The translations under genes were made by a program, and so were the position numbers. The notes beneath the pieces are model-generated. The model did no database searches. It was given only the letters and a program-made list of their open reading frames with translations, and had not been told where the DNA came from. From assembly GCF_964019385.1 (NCBI RefSeq), contig NC_088655.1, positions 5,925,837 to 5,989,836 on the forward strand: a DNA stretch of 64,000 bases. The letters run 5' to 3'. Of this stretch, positions 10,099-24,603 are shown in pieces (positions within the stretch are counted from its first letter, which is position 1; each line of letters starts with the position of its first letter). The stretch is from Sycon ciliatum (lineage: Eukaryota > Porifera > Calcarea > Leucosolenida > Sycettidae).

Positions 10099-13000
10099 GT
10101 AAGTTACACTTTTAGTTAATGTGGCAGCATGGAGATAATAATCATAATATGCCGATGAATAGAATCAAGTGCGCACTCGTATCATAAACATTGCAACCAA
10201 AGATGTTATAAAGGGGAACTCCAACGAAAAAATTAAACTTTCATATCCTGTAGAGTCTGGGGTGCTGAGTCAAATGGTCTTGGTCCCAAGTCTCTACGAC
10301 AAAGCGTTCTTGAGATATTGGCAAAAACGGGGCCGCGCCGTGACGTCATGCGGCCATTTGGCTATGTCATCCCGGCCTGCCTACGTCATTGTGGCACGGT
10401 CTGAATCTCGGAGCACTATTTTAGTAAACAATTTCAAGGAAAGATGAGCTATTCCAAACAATTCTTTGTACCCAGCAATGAAGGCAGCGATGCTGAGGTC
10501 AGTGAAGACCACCATCAACCGACCGCTGTGTATGGTTGGGGCAGGAAGCCCAGATACTCTGCCGAGGAGCTGCCATCGCGCGTAACACATGTTGAGGAAG
10601 AAGATGCCTCAGCAGCTGTGTCCGACAGAAGACGAGTAGCTTGGCCACCAGAATCTCGAATCGTTTGGGACTTCGGCTGGTGCGAGCGTGGACAAAAGTG
10701 TATAGCCATACCCAGCCCGCGGGAATGATTTTTATGGTAGGATGCTGTCGTCGCTGTCGAGAAGACGGCCCAAGGTTTCTTGCGTAGCCGACCTCGCAGA
10801 TTACGAGATCGTAGCCTTGCATTAGGCTGTGCCCACCACTGCTCTTCGAGGTTATCTCGACATGCAAAAGCCGCCAATGCCAGTGACAGAAGAGTCTGGC
10901 ATCAGGTAAGCCTCAATTAGTTTGTCTTGACTTTGTCTTGTGAGGATCGTGCATCAATATGATACGCTTAGTTTTTTGGAGAAATCTATTGTTGTCAGGC
11001 GCACTACAGTAGGCGTCGCACAAGAAATACATTGTACTGGTAGTTATCATAAGTTCCATGCATGACACAAAACAATTTAGCTTTGCTCCGAGTATGTCTT
11101 GACTTGTCTTGTGAAGATCGATGCGCATAATGTTTTGCGTGTAACTTACTTATTGTTGTCAGGTATAGCACAAAAAAACATTGTACTATAGTGCTAGAAG
11201 TTATCACACGTTTTCATGCATGACTCAAACACATTAATTTTGTCTTTATCATCATCCCTTGGATGGGTACAAGATCTGCAAAGTATGGTAGTGTTCTGTT
11301 GGTGAAGGGAGCACTGCACACAGTTTATGAGCACCGTGGGTGCATTTGATCACACCCGAACCCATACTTTATCGTTTCAAGCCATAGGCTTTGTCAATAC
11401 ACCCGTTCTCTAGTATACCATGTCATGCAACGTACAAGCGTGGGGTCAAGAAAGCGTACAACAAAAATGCACAAATTCTGGCAGGAGAGTAAGACATCAG
11501 ATTCTGTACTTTCTGACAAAGACATCTCTGTACTAGTAGGTAATCGAATGTGTCCTAATCAGAATTCATCCCCCAGATCATTGGAATTCAATTTGAAATC
11601 AGCAATTATTGGAAATTCTAGAAGAACCTCCATCTTTGTACCAGTGGACACTAAATTATTATGGCGCGCGCACTGCATGTGCAGGTAGGTACCGGTAGTT
11701 GTAATACAGTGCATTTGTAGAGTAAATGAGTATTTGACTATAGTATAGTCACTACACCATACCATAATAATTACGGTCCAGGAATTTGGTATGTGTGCAA
11801 GCACTCAGCATACACACTCCGTATGACATTCTATGTTTCTCTAGATCTCTACGCTATGCGGCACACAGGCAGTACACACTGTGTGTACACGGCAAATGGG
11901 GCAAGCACGTTCGTTGTCGTCTTCCAGCCTGCGTTGTGAATACCATCAGGCAAAGATATCCAAATCTTGCACCACCTCAGCCTTCTCAGGAGGCTTCCAC
12001 CCGTGATTAGGCAGGAAAATGCGCTTCTCCAAGGCAGGACCATCGAGGTTGGCATTTGCAACTGCTACCACCTCACACATGAGCTTGTGAACAATCTCAT
12101 AACTCTTTCTGTTGTATAATTATCTATTTGGCCACATAGTCTTTTTTATGCTTTTAGAACTGGACTTTATACCTTCCTATCGGGGTCTTTTTGGATGTGC
12201 TATGGCGACGGTTGACATTGACGTCGTCAAGAGCTGCGAGATGTGCGCGTCCAATCATCCCCAGAATTGAGAAACGAATGCGTTTCAGAATGTATTTTGG
12301 CATGGCACTGTGATATACCTGCATGGGGAAAAGAATGTAGAGAAAACACACTTGCTTAGACAATATACTATTATGTGTTAGAAACCACCAGTTCTCAAGT
12401 GGGAAAGGCCTTCTGGCTTATGACATTGTATTCGTTGCGATGTTGTATCTCGACTTCGCCGTGCTGCTGATGTTTGCTGCATGGCATACGCTATTTGCGC
12501 TGTGTGCGTTTTGCTGTATACGCTGTCATGTCATGTTTTACATGTGTATGCTTTGATTATACATGTACACTGTTTTTGCACGCTATAAATAGCTGGTGTT
12601 ATTAGTGTTAGTTAGATTCAATGGAAATCAAAATATACTGTTGAGATTAATAGTTGTCCTCGTGCCGTGTGGTCGTTCGTTCCTGATACTAAAGAGAACC
12701 AGAGGGTGCACAACAATATGAGAAAATGGAAACTTCGCTGTACTTGTTCTCAATTGCATTGTTTGTTTCATTCCCTGTATTTGCCATAAGAGAAGGGAGA
12801 AAAACGTTCAGCAGATGTTTGTTGTCTTCTTACGTGGAGTGGCGGCGTCATTAGATGTACGCATAGTCGTTTCACTTACGACACCACTACTACTAGGGAG
12901 TTCAGTCACGTGACAAATCAGCTGAAAACAGCCTTCACGCGGGTCACGTACATAAGTATGGTAGCGGTGGCACCATGGACTTCGCTGCAGTTTTTTCCAA

Positions 13001-16000
13001 CTGCTTTGTCCTGTTTTTATTTTCAAGGTTGAAAGTTGGTGCGTTTGATAGCTGAGGTCTTCCAGCTCGTTTTGGTGCCGCACTTGCGTGGGCAACTGTA
13101 CTTTGAGCTTTTTGTTGTGAGGAGTGTAGTTTTCAATTGGATTTTTCATCCGTTTGGAGGGAGTACCTGGCCAGGAAACACCCACCATCGTGTTGAGCGA
13201 CCTCGAATTATGTAGAATAGTGCTTTTTCCTCGAGCTGGAGGATCGCTCTTCATCGCGCTTTCAAGACTTTCACCTCCTGGTCGCCCAAAATGAATGAAT
13301 TTCTGGACCCAAAATGTTCAAGCGCTAGGAGTGTTTCAGATGATTTGTTGGCCCTAGTGAAAGATTGCACCTGACGGAGACTTTCGCTATTGCGACAAAG
13401 TGAGCCATGATTTTGTATTCGACTCTTCGCCTTGAAACCAGAAAGAAATTGCTATGGAGTGGTGCTCTGAAATGGATCACGTCAGTGATTGGATTGTACG
13501 CATATTTCACTATTGTGCATTTTACATGTAAATGTACTAGTACTAGTACATGTACATGATTGATCAAGTCTGTGTGACAGCCGCAGTAAAGTTGAGCATC
13601 TGAAGACCAAACTGCTGTATTTATTATTAGTAAAGTTGAGCATCTGAAGACCAAACTGCTGTATATATTATTAGTAAAGTTGAGCATCTGAAGACCAAAC
13701 TGCTGTATATATTATTAGTAAAGTTGAGCATCTGAAGACCAAACTGCTGTATATATTATTAGTAAAGTTGAGCATCTGAAGACCAAACTGCTGTATATAT
13801 TATTAGTAAAGTTGGGCATCTGAAGACCAAACTGCTGTATATATTATTAGTAAAGTTGAGCATCTGAAGACCAAACTGCTGTATTTATTATTAGTAAAGT
13901 TGAGCATCTGAAGACCAAACTGCTGTATTTATTATTAGTAAAGTTGGGCATCTGAAGACCAAGCTGCTGTATTTATTATTAGTAAAGTTGAGCATCTGAA
14001 GATAAAACTGCTGTATTTATAGGTATTTATATTTTTTTTCTGAAGACCAAACTGCTGTATTTATAGGTTAGTGCATGGCAGGGAGGGCCTTATGGCTTGT
14101 TAGTGCCCGACAGGTTAGCCTGAGGGCCGTAGACCTGAGGGCTAACCTGAAGGGCACAAACAAGCCATAAGACCCTCCCTGCCATGCACTAACTATTTTA
14201 GAACGAGGTTACATGCATTATCTCACTTCTATTATGCGTGCGTACCACTATATTAGGTAGTTTTTTGGTTGGTGTGGTACGAAAGAATGTTTTCTTCTGG
14301 TAAGTTATGGTAACTCAGCACCACTTAGGACTACTAAAAGTAGAATGGAAGCAAATGAAATGCTGGGCTCTTATTGCGAGCTTCATTCTTATTCATATAC
14401 ATGTATGTAGCTTGTGGAGCTATTTAGGGGCTTTGAGAGCCCCTAGTCGATAACTCTAATGACTTTGATCCTCGCTTTTTATAGGTTTCCGCAAGCTGTT
14501 GACAAAGAAAATTCCTACAGATGAAAGAATACGGGAGGCAAACACCGTACACACTTCTGAATTGCGTAGCTTTTAGTAGTACACCGTACACGTTATGCAG
14601 AGTTCATTATCTGTACCGTACTATTATGCATACAGGGAGTTGTACGCACCAGTTTAGAGTATATTCAGCGGGCTTTAAACTAATCCAAGGCCCTCGACGC
14701 GTCATCAAGAGTAGTAAAATAACGATTGAGCGGGCTTTAAACTCTGATAAGGCCCTTGGCGGGAATGTCGCTGATTGGTCGTTTCCTGGACAACGAGACA
14801 GACCTCGTTCTAATTATTATCAGTAAAGTTTGGCATCTGAAGACCAAACTGCTGTATTTATTATTAGTAAAGTTGGGCATCTGAAGATAAAACTGCTGTA
14901 TTTATTATTAGTAAAGTTGGGCATCTAAAGATAAAACTGCTGTATTTATTATTAGTAAAGTTGGGCATCTAAAGACCAAACTGCTGTATTTATTATTAGT
15001 AAAGTTGGGCATCTAAAGACCAAACTGCTGTATTTATTATTAGTGAAGTTGGGCATCTGAAGACCAAACTGCTGTATTTATTATTAGTAAAGTTGAGCAT
15101 CTGAAGACCAAACTGCTGTATTTATTATTACTTTGAAGTAGTAAAGTTAGGCATCTGAAGACCAAACTGCTGTATTTATTATTAGTAAAGTTGAGCATCT
15201 GAAGACTAAACTGCTGTATTTATTATTAGTAAAGTTGAGCATCTGAAGACCAAACTACTCTATTTATTATTAGTACATGTATAATGCAAGCATAGCAATC
15301 AGTGCTCACTTCAATTTCATAGTAATGGAACTCGTTTTCAATGGATTTAGCATTGTTGCTATGGTGGTTGCTACGGGCACCGCGCTCGTTCTCATTGGTC
15401 ATCGCTTGCCGAAATATTATTTTTTGGTCAACATTAGGATTAACCAACCTGTATTGCAACTATATTGCACCTACAAGCCAGATTTCATAGCATTCTGACA
15501 ATATTGTTATGTTGCAAGCGTTTGCTGGGCTTTCCGGAAAACCCTGTTGGTGCCACAGCAGTATGGCATTCTGCATACATCATGATGAAGTTCGGCGTAT
15601 GACTTTGATGCCTCATATCTCGGGTATCCTTCAATATTGTGCATCCAAATTTGCTGTGCTATCTCCTCTACTGTAGTTCTTTACGAAAACAACCAGTTTC
15701 CTTGGTTTACTACGAAAGACAAAAAATACGCTGATATCCCTACTACTACAGCATATGTACTATTCTAAGGCTAGCGTGCGTGCGAGTGAGTTTAGTATGT
15801 GTGTGTAGGTGTTGTTGTTGTGTTTGTGTGTACGTGCACGCACATGCGCGTGTGCATGTGGGTGAAGGTGTGAGTGCATGTGTATGTGTAGTTCCCACTG
15901 TACTCCTTGCACAATAGTTATTCACTTACTTTTCCTTCGCATACAACAAGAACCCATTCCCCGTTCGAAATTCGAATTTTTTGGCCTGGTGATTCCGCAA

Positions 16001-19000
16001 GCGTGAAACTCGGAGTTGTAATACATTTTTGTTCCACCTTACTTGCACTATTCTTAGGCTGTCCAGACTTCTAACAACTGCGTGATATGATATTCATGCA
16101 ACCATGCCTAAAAGTAGAGTAACTGTTATAAATAGAGACATATCCACGCAATCAACTGTTACTTACGCTGGTTAAGTTTGGCAGAATTGGTCAGACAGTT
16201 CGTCGTGCATGCTGCCTGCAATCGTAAGCAAGCAGTTCTGTAATCTTCGTACTTGATGGGGATCTGTCTGTTTGCATCCCAGTTGATGACAGGTGTGCAC
16301 AGTTTGAGTACTGGTATGCGCAACGTTACTGGGATAATATTGTTCATCAGCTATCTGCAGTCGGTGTTGATGGGGTGATGTACTCTTCGGATCCTGATGG
16401 TACGTACCTCGTCCTGCTTTCAGTTGCAGCTTGTTGAGTTCGCTTTGCTGGAGGCTCATGGTTCGGAGGGCACTGGTACACTGATGAAGGCTGTCCTGGA
16501 CGGCGTAATCGTCAAAACTCAGCTCTCAAGTACCTCTGGATCATAAATGCAGCGAGCAAACATAGCTCGAGCTGCGAAAATATGCTGACATTTTCACGAC
16601 GTATTGCAACATCTCGGCGCTTTGCCAGGTCTCCATCCTTTGGGAATCGGAGAAAACTAAGCCCAGGAGGATTATGTGATACTGGCACAACCAACAACAC
16701 AACATTTTGGCATCGCAGCGGCTCAGGCAACTTGGCGAACTACTCACGTTCTGAAGTGACTTTTGTCCTGAAAAAGGTGAGATTAAAAATCCAAGTATTT
16801 TCGCACGGTGCCACAACGACGTCACACATACATTGGTACAGGAACGTGGATAAAATTGAAATATCTCAAGAACGCTTTCTCGTAGAGAATTCGGACCAAG
16901 ACCATTCGACTCAGTGCCCGAAACTCTACAGGATTAAAATGTTATGTTCTCGTGGAGTTCCCCTTTAAGTCCCGAACGTTTTTTTGTCACAATCATGAGT
17001 GGAATGTCGTGACTAAAATGAACATGGGAAACAAGCTAAGAATGTATACATTCAGAAACCAGAAAGTGAATGTGTCAAAACAGGAACAATTGTTATTGGA
17101 TAAGACCGATAACGCTAGCGAGGTGTGAGATAGATACATGGTGAGTATTGTGCAAAGTTAGGCAGACGGTTGTATGTGAGACAATGTGTTGATAACAGTA
17201 ATCAAATTATAATCTTGGGTGGCGAAACAATAATATTCATGTTAAATAGTAAGAGCCAAAATGTTACGAGTTTTGACAACGATCCACCAATGTAACGAGA
17301 TAATAAATGTAATAGGTAGCCGAGTGGAGGCACGGTGCTTAACATTAATTAACTTTTACTTAGACTTCCTCGCGTACACACCTGGATTATTATGTTAAAA
17401 AGGATTGTGAAAACAAAAATGAACAGCAGCTTTTATAGGCAACAACCTACACATGATAACATACGGGGATACGCTACAATCAAGAAAGGCAGGGATACTA
17501 CAGTAGTCAGCTACAATCAAGCAAGGCAGGGATACTACAATAGTCAGCTACAATCAAGCAAGGCAGGGATACTGCAATAGTCAGCTACAATCAAGCAAGG
17601 CAGGGATACTACAATAGTCAGCTACAATCAAGCAAGGCAGGGATACTACAATAGTCAGCTACAATCAAGCAAGGCAGGGATACTGCAGTAGTCAGCTACA
17701 GTCAAGCAAGGCAGGGATACTACAATAGTCAGCTACAATCAAGCAAAGCAGTGATACTGCAATAGTCAGCTACAATCAAGCAAAGCAGTGATACTGCAAT
17801 AGTCAGCTACAATCAAGCAAGGCAGGGATACTACAGTAGTCAACTACAGTCAAGCAAGGCAGGGATACTACAATAGTCAGCTACAATCAAGCAAAGCAGT
17901 GATACTGCAATAGTCAGCTACAATCAAGCAAAGCAGTGATACTGCAATAGTCAGTTACAATCAAGCAAGGCAGGGATACTACAATAGTCAGCTACAATCA
18001 AGCAAAGCAGGGATACTACAATAGTCAGCTACAATCAAGCAAGGCAGGGATACTACAATAGTCAGCTACAATCAAGCAAGGCAGGGATACTGCAATAGTC
18101 AGCTACAATCAAGCAAGGCAGGGATACTACAGTAGTCAGTTACAATCAAGCAAGGCAGGGATACTACAGTAGTCAGCTACAATCAAGCAAGGCAGGGATA
18201 CTGCAATAGTCAGCTACAATGAATGAAGGCAGGGATACTGCAGTAGTCAGCTACAATCAAGCAAGGCAGGGATACTACAATAGTCAGCTACAATCCAGCA
18301 AGGCAGGGATACTACAATAGTCAACTACAATCAAGCAAGGCAGGGATACTGCAATAGTCAGCTACAATCAAGCAAGGCAGGGATACTGCAGTAGTCAGTT
18401 ACAATCAAGCAAGACAGGGATACTACAATAGTCAGCTACAATCAAGCAAGGCAGGGATACTACAATAGTCAGCTACAATCAAGCAAGGCAGTGATACTGC
18501 AATAGTCAGCTACAATCAAGCAAGGCAGGGATACTACAATAGTCAGTTACAATCAAGCAAGGCAGGGATACTACAATAGTCAGCTACAATCAAGCAAGGC
18601 AGTGATACTGCAATAGTCAGCTACAATCCAGCAAGGCAGGGATACTACAATAGTCAGCTACAATCAAGCAAGGCAGGGATACTACAATAGTCAGCTACAA
18701 TCAAGCAAGGCAGGGATACTACAATAGTCAGTTACAATCAAGCAAGGCAGGGATACTACAATAGTCAGCTACAATCAAGCAAGGCAGGGATACTACAGTA
18801 GTCAGCTACAATCAAGCAAGGCAGGGATACTACAATAGTCAGCTACAATCAAGCAAGGCAGGGATACTACAATAGTCAGCTACAATCAAGCAAAGCAGGG
18901 ATACTGCAATAGTCAGCTACAATCAAGCAAGGCAGGGATACTGCAATAGTCAGCTACAATCAAGCAAGGCAGGGATACTGCAATAGTCAGCTACAATCAA

Positions 19001-22000
19001 GCAAGGCAGGGATACTGCAATAGTCAGCTACAATCAAGCAAGGCAGGGATACTACAATAGTCAGCTACAATCAAGCAAGGCAGGGATACTGCAATAGTCA
19101 GCTACAATCAAGCAAGGCAGGGATACTACAATAGTCAACTACAATCAAGCAAGGCAGGGATACTACAATAGTCAACTACAATCAAGCAAGGCAGGGATAC
19201 TACAATAGTCAGCTACAATCAAGCAAAGCAGGGATACTGCAATAGTCAGCTACAATCAAGCAAGGCAGGGATACTGCAATAGTCAGCTACAATCAAGCAA
19301 GGCAGGGATACTGCAATAGTCAGCTACAATCAAGCAAGGCAGGGATACTGCAATAGTCAGCTACAATCAAGCAAGGCAGGGATACTACAATAGTCAGCTA
19401 CAATCAAGCAAGGCAGGGATACTGCAATAGTCAGCTACAATCAAGCAAGGCAGGGATACTACAATAGTCAACTACAATCAAGCAAGGCAGGGATACTACA
19501 ATAGTCAACTACAATCAAGCAAGGCAGGGATACTACAATAGTCAGCTACAATCAAGCAAGGCAGGGATACTACAATAGTCAGCTACAATCAAGCAAGGCA
19601 GGGATACTACAATAGTCAGCTACAATCAAGCAAGGCAGGGATACTACAATAGTCAGCTACAATCAAGCAAGGCAGGGATACTGCATAAACAATCAGATAG
19701 TGCGACAACAAGATGCTAAACTGACAGAGGTACTGAGACATTGAACCAACTGACACCTAGCTCCAACGAATCTACAAATTGAAAAACACCAACCTTCATA
19801 TAATAATAACTAGGAAGGCTTACGTGCGGAAAGGTCCAATGAGGGGAAGAAGACGCAACAAAGATTTGCACGAGGTATATCCCCCGGGAGCAAAGAACGT
19901 TGAAAGCTACAGAATGATAAGGAGATTGGTAAGACCATTGGACAAGCCGGTCTAGCTACAACTCAACAACGCGAATCAACCAATGATGAATTCCATTATT
20001 TTCTCTGACCAATACCATACTTGAAGTATGCATTAAATAAGTCGTACGATTTTCTGATCACAAGACATAGTTTGGCTCCACTGTTATAATGTGTTAATGG
20101 GAGTTGAGATCATTCTCGAAACGAGCATTAGAAAAGTCATTAGTTTCTTGAATCTGCAAAGTATTCAAAATCAACTGCTGTTCTGGTTTACAGAGCTATG
20201 TGCAATGTTTACTAAGAGGTCTGTTTTACTTTTTTCGTTGATTTAACATTGTTCATTCTACCAGGATAACATGACATGTCTGGACCGTGCAGTAGCAAAT
20301 TATGGCTACGGCCAACCTATACCTAGCTTAAGGGCTATTATCCGCCATCTTGAGAGCCAGTACCCAGAGGAGGAGGAGAAGGTAAGCGCAACTTAGAAGA
20401 AAAGAAAATACATCAAAAAGAATTTCCCATTCGAAAACTTGCGTAACCAATGAGGTAACAATATCACTATATTCCCTCCATACACTCACACAAAAAAGCC
20501 TCCCTGCTGCAAACACCGCTTTTGATTCACCAAATATTCAGGCATGGCTCAGTATCAGGTTACTGGTTCAAACTAATGATGGGATATGCCCAAACATTTA
20601 GTGACCCATATGTGGCGTTCGCAGCAGAAACGTCCCTGTGTGGGTGTTTGGAATGAGTGCAATATTGTATAAATGGCTGCTATGCAGTTTACTAAGACTG
20701 CAGAAAGGATTCAATAGTTGCAAATATGAATAGTGTTAAGTACCGTATTTTCCGGTGTATAAGCCGCACTTTTTTCGCTAAAAATTGGACCAAAATCGCC
20801 CCTGCGGCTCATACACCGAATATGCTTGCACGAATGAATGCTTAGCATACATTAGTATGCATGCTGATGTCATGAGACATGTCATTCGACTCAGCTTCGC
20901 ACCTGTGTTGCTATCCCTGCACTTTTTAATACTAGTTTTAGTGCACGGGCTACACCTTACGGTACGCGTATACGGGGACTCTTTTTTGCGTACTGCAAGT
21001 GCCGGTTTCCACACATCCTAGTATACAGCGATACGATAATACTACTTTTTGTGTATAAATAGTGTCGGCTGGAATCTTTCCCTGTTGTGAACAGGGTACT
21101 CTCTGGCCTGGTACATAGCTGTAACGGAACGAATGTTTGTTTCCAAACATTTCAATTCGTCTTTCAGTCGTTAAGATTATTTTGTTTCTTTAGCTATTCT
21201 TGCCGGTACTTCGATGGTGTCCTGGAGTTGACCATGCCGCGGCGGACAACATACACCGTGAAGGAGAAGATACGCGCTGTGCTCTTCGCTTTGTGGGTGC
21301 GGCTTATACTCCGAATACCAACTTTTAGTCAATATTTTGCCTCAAAAAGGGGGGTGCGGCTTATACCCCGGTGCGGCTTATACCCCGGTGCGGCTTATAC
21401 CCCGGAAAATACGGTATAACGTTCACACAATTCTCCAGACACAACAGACAACGGGATAGGTAGGTAGAACAACATTTATTGCGGTAGACGAAGAGACGGG
21501 GACAAAGACGAACTACTACGACTACATTATGGGAGAGAGAGCGAGTCGAAAGAAGAGCTTGCAAGATAAAGGGCCTGGGTAGCTATGGCAAAGATGGGTG
21601 CGCAAGTAGCTACCCAGGCCACCGGAACGAAAGGTGATTACGAATACTACGAATACGATGTGTACAATTACAGCTACATGCATGCAGGCCAGCCACAAAA
21701 GGTACGGGAGGAGGTACCTAACAATAGCAATGGGTACACTCAAACGTCTCTTATCCGGACGCCTCAGATACTGGCATGCCTCTCTACCGGGCACCTTTAG
21801 CTTGAGTTCCTATGGCAAAACTGCTTCGAATTTGGGGTTTGAATTATTTTTCGTGTACACTAGTGTCAGTTTATCACTGTCCACCTGTGGAATTCACTCA
21901 TTTCCATCAAGACATAATAATTAGGGGCAAAACGAAGGTCTCAATTTGCCAAACAAACCTTCTTCATGAAAACGAACGAAGGTGTCGAAGGATTCTTTTA

Positions 22001-24541
22001 CCAGTTGACAGTTCCTCTTGAAGCACACTCTGTGCATCCTCTTGAAGCATCGTGACTCTGTGCATGTGCCCTACAAAGTACATGACTGTGCACATGTTTG
22101 CTGTGCAGTCACCACAATTGGCATGCCCATAGCTTTTGCACTGCGCAGTTTGCACCCTAAACTGCCCAAGACTACTTCTGCACACCTTGGCAGTGAATGG
22201 CCACGCTCAAGCGCAGTCCGTGGCCTACTATGGACTTGCAGTGGCACCTACCGGGAGCCAAGTGGACACAAAACTAGTCGACTGTACAAACTACAGTACA
22301 GTACCTCCTGTATACAAGGAAGATCAGTGCATGTATGTACAGAAATCGTGTGTTGACCTTCTTTTGAAGTGAAATCGAAGGTTTGTTTCAAATGAAAACG
22401 AAGGTTCTTCGAACCTTTGACACCTTTGTTTCACCCCTAAGACATATTTTTTATCCTGAATACGTGTAATATGTGCCAAAAACACTTCTTCAAAAAGTGA
22501 TATAATACATGGTGGACGAGCGGTCCTGAGATAACGGCAAACCTGAGATACGGGCAGTGACGTTCGAGCTTATACTGAATCGCTCACTTCAGCAATAATA
22601 TTTATTAAAAGAGAGCATATCTGAGAAAACCAGAAAATTTGTGCAAGTCGATCTCTCCAATTACGCTCACAATTTGGAGGTAAGTTTCCTTTGGGGTGTA
22701 GATTGACTTTGCAAATCATGTGCCCCGTGACACCAGAATGCCAGGTCTGGTAGATCACGGTTCAGCAGCTTTTCTGAGTCACCTTGATCAAGTGTACGTG
22801 CACTTACAAGGATCGCCTGTTGATATTTAGATTGGATCACATGCATTTCGATGCCCAGTTTAAGAGCACGCTGGTCGCGTTGTAGGCCTTCCAACCGGGA
22901 CTTTCCCTCAACATGCAGCACAGAGACTAGGGTAAGTAGGAGTCAAATTGCGTTGTTCATCACGTAAGAAATCTGTGATGTCGGCATGTCACGTACCACA
23001 TGGAATCAGTGTAGCCTGTGCTGGTCAACTCCAAGCGACCTTGATGGCATGCTCGATGGTCATTCCTTGCTGTTGCAGATCTACATCAAGCATCAGCATG
23101 TAAACTAGCCACGGTTCCTGTTGAGCCATGTTCAGGGTGTTCAAGGTTAGTGTGAAATATGCATACAGTCAACTTCGCCAAAAACGACTGCTGATATAAC
23201 GACAATTCGCGAATAACGACAGAATTTCCATGCGCAGAGCAAACTCCCATCCCACTGTAATACATATAATGAGACTTCGGGTATAACGACACATCGCTAA
23301 TAAGGACACCTTTTTGACGCCCCACCGAGTGTCGTTATAAGCGAAGTTGACTGTACCTGTTCTTACTGCAAGAGGACATATCTCAAAGACGTCTTGCTAA
23401 TGCAATACTGCTAGCGCTGTAACGATAGTTGCTGCGGGTTCTGAGCAGAGCATGCAGGGAATATGATGCGTCTTACCTTCTCCATTATGGTCCGTTCCGA
23501 ATAGCACATCAGGAACGATCGTGATCTTGTGTACTGTGTCGTGAACTGGAAAGCATTATTCTACATCATGAAGCATGTGATTTCATCATTCCTCTTGCCG
23601 TAGAATTCAAAAACTACACGCCAAATAGTCACTTTTTGCCTCAAATGTTGCACCGAAAAATGTTGGAAGCGCAAGAAGAAGCTTATCGTTTGGAGTGGCA
23701 AGTTATCGCCGCTCCTTTTCCTTGTCAGAGTCAACAATACACTTTGTTTTGCAGCTGGTCTACAAAGCCGAAGTGACAAGCCGTAATGTTAAGGCCCACT
23801 TCAGACTAGGTACAAAACAGCCTATAATTCACATTTACATAGAAGTTTCCAAGACAACGACAAGAATCTGGTGGGGAGCCTAAAAAGCTGCCCAAACCTT
23901 TCAGGCAAGGTGCGAACCCTTGTACAAGGCAACTTTCCTGCATTTATCGTACTTTCTCACCAGGTAGTTAAACAAACGTACAGACTTTGAACCTGGGTAC
24001 GACTGCCGGCTGCTTTCACACATCCCGGGTCCATTGCGCAATATCGTAGGGTCAAAGGTTGCCTGTATATTGCATGTAAAATGTGTAGTCTGAATACAGG
24101 CTTGGAAAAATGTTGCCTTTTAGGTTTATGTGATTTTGTACTGGATGTTCTATGTACGTAGTCTGCAGAGGGACTAACCCAGCACTTGTGTACTTCGGAG
24201 CGACAGAGCCAACGTTCAAGACCCGGTACGGAAACCAGAAGTAAACATTCAACCACGAGCAGGGACGGAAGAGCACCGAACTATCCAAGTTTGTCTGGAA
24301 ATTGGCAGAGTGACAGGAAGACTACTCGATCCAGTGGTGTATTTCAGAACGAGCACAAGCCTACACCAACATCAGCAAGAGGTGCCAACTTTGCCTCTCG
24401 GAGAAGTTCCGATCATAACCGTGGATAAAGAAACATGCTTCAACAAGAGAAGCGAGCTCATCTCAAAGTGTAGACATTCCAGCAAATTCTCGCTCGCAAA
24501 CTACACTGGTATCACATGATGAGATATGCGGTGTTTTCACA

Positions 24542-24603
<62 letters not shown>

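Larger units (their letters stand above)
10212..16964 (-). mobile_element. Element D: THAP-type (Kolobok-like) DNA transposon remnant with long inverted ends
   Basis: The ends read AGGGGAACTCCA at left and its reverse complement at right. Similarity continues for about 110 bp (for example TTGGTC and GCGTTCTTGAGATATT), roughly four-fifths identical by eye. The right flank is TTAA and the left flank ATAA, compatible with a TTAA duplication with one change. Inside, the minus strand has a THAP-like start near the right end and a transposase C-terminus at 12.15-12.35 kb; the plus strand near the left end has a Cys-rich ORF. Satellites, a solo LTR and a MITE have since invaded it. Two separate half-elements facing each other is the alternative. 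Confidence 0.55.

Noticed and set aside
13586-15273. CRISPR-like or transposon-internal repeat array
   Set aside because: 44-bp head-to-tail satellite without spacers; simply interrupted by a hairpin and a MITE.
17466-19686. CRISPR-like array of regular 37-bp units
   Set aside because: Units are contiguous with no unique spacers, the DNA is eukaryotic, and variants follow satellite evolution.
22667-22921. Minus-strand 84-codon ORF as a gene
   Set aside because: Protein-like composition but no recognisable domain, no clear splice sites and no supporting neighbour.
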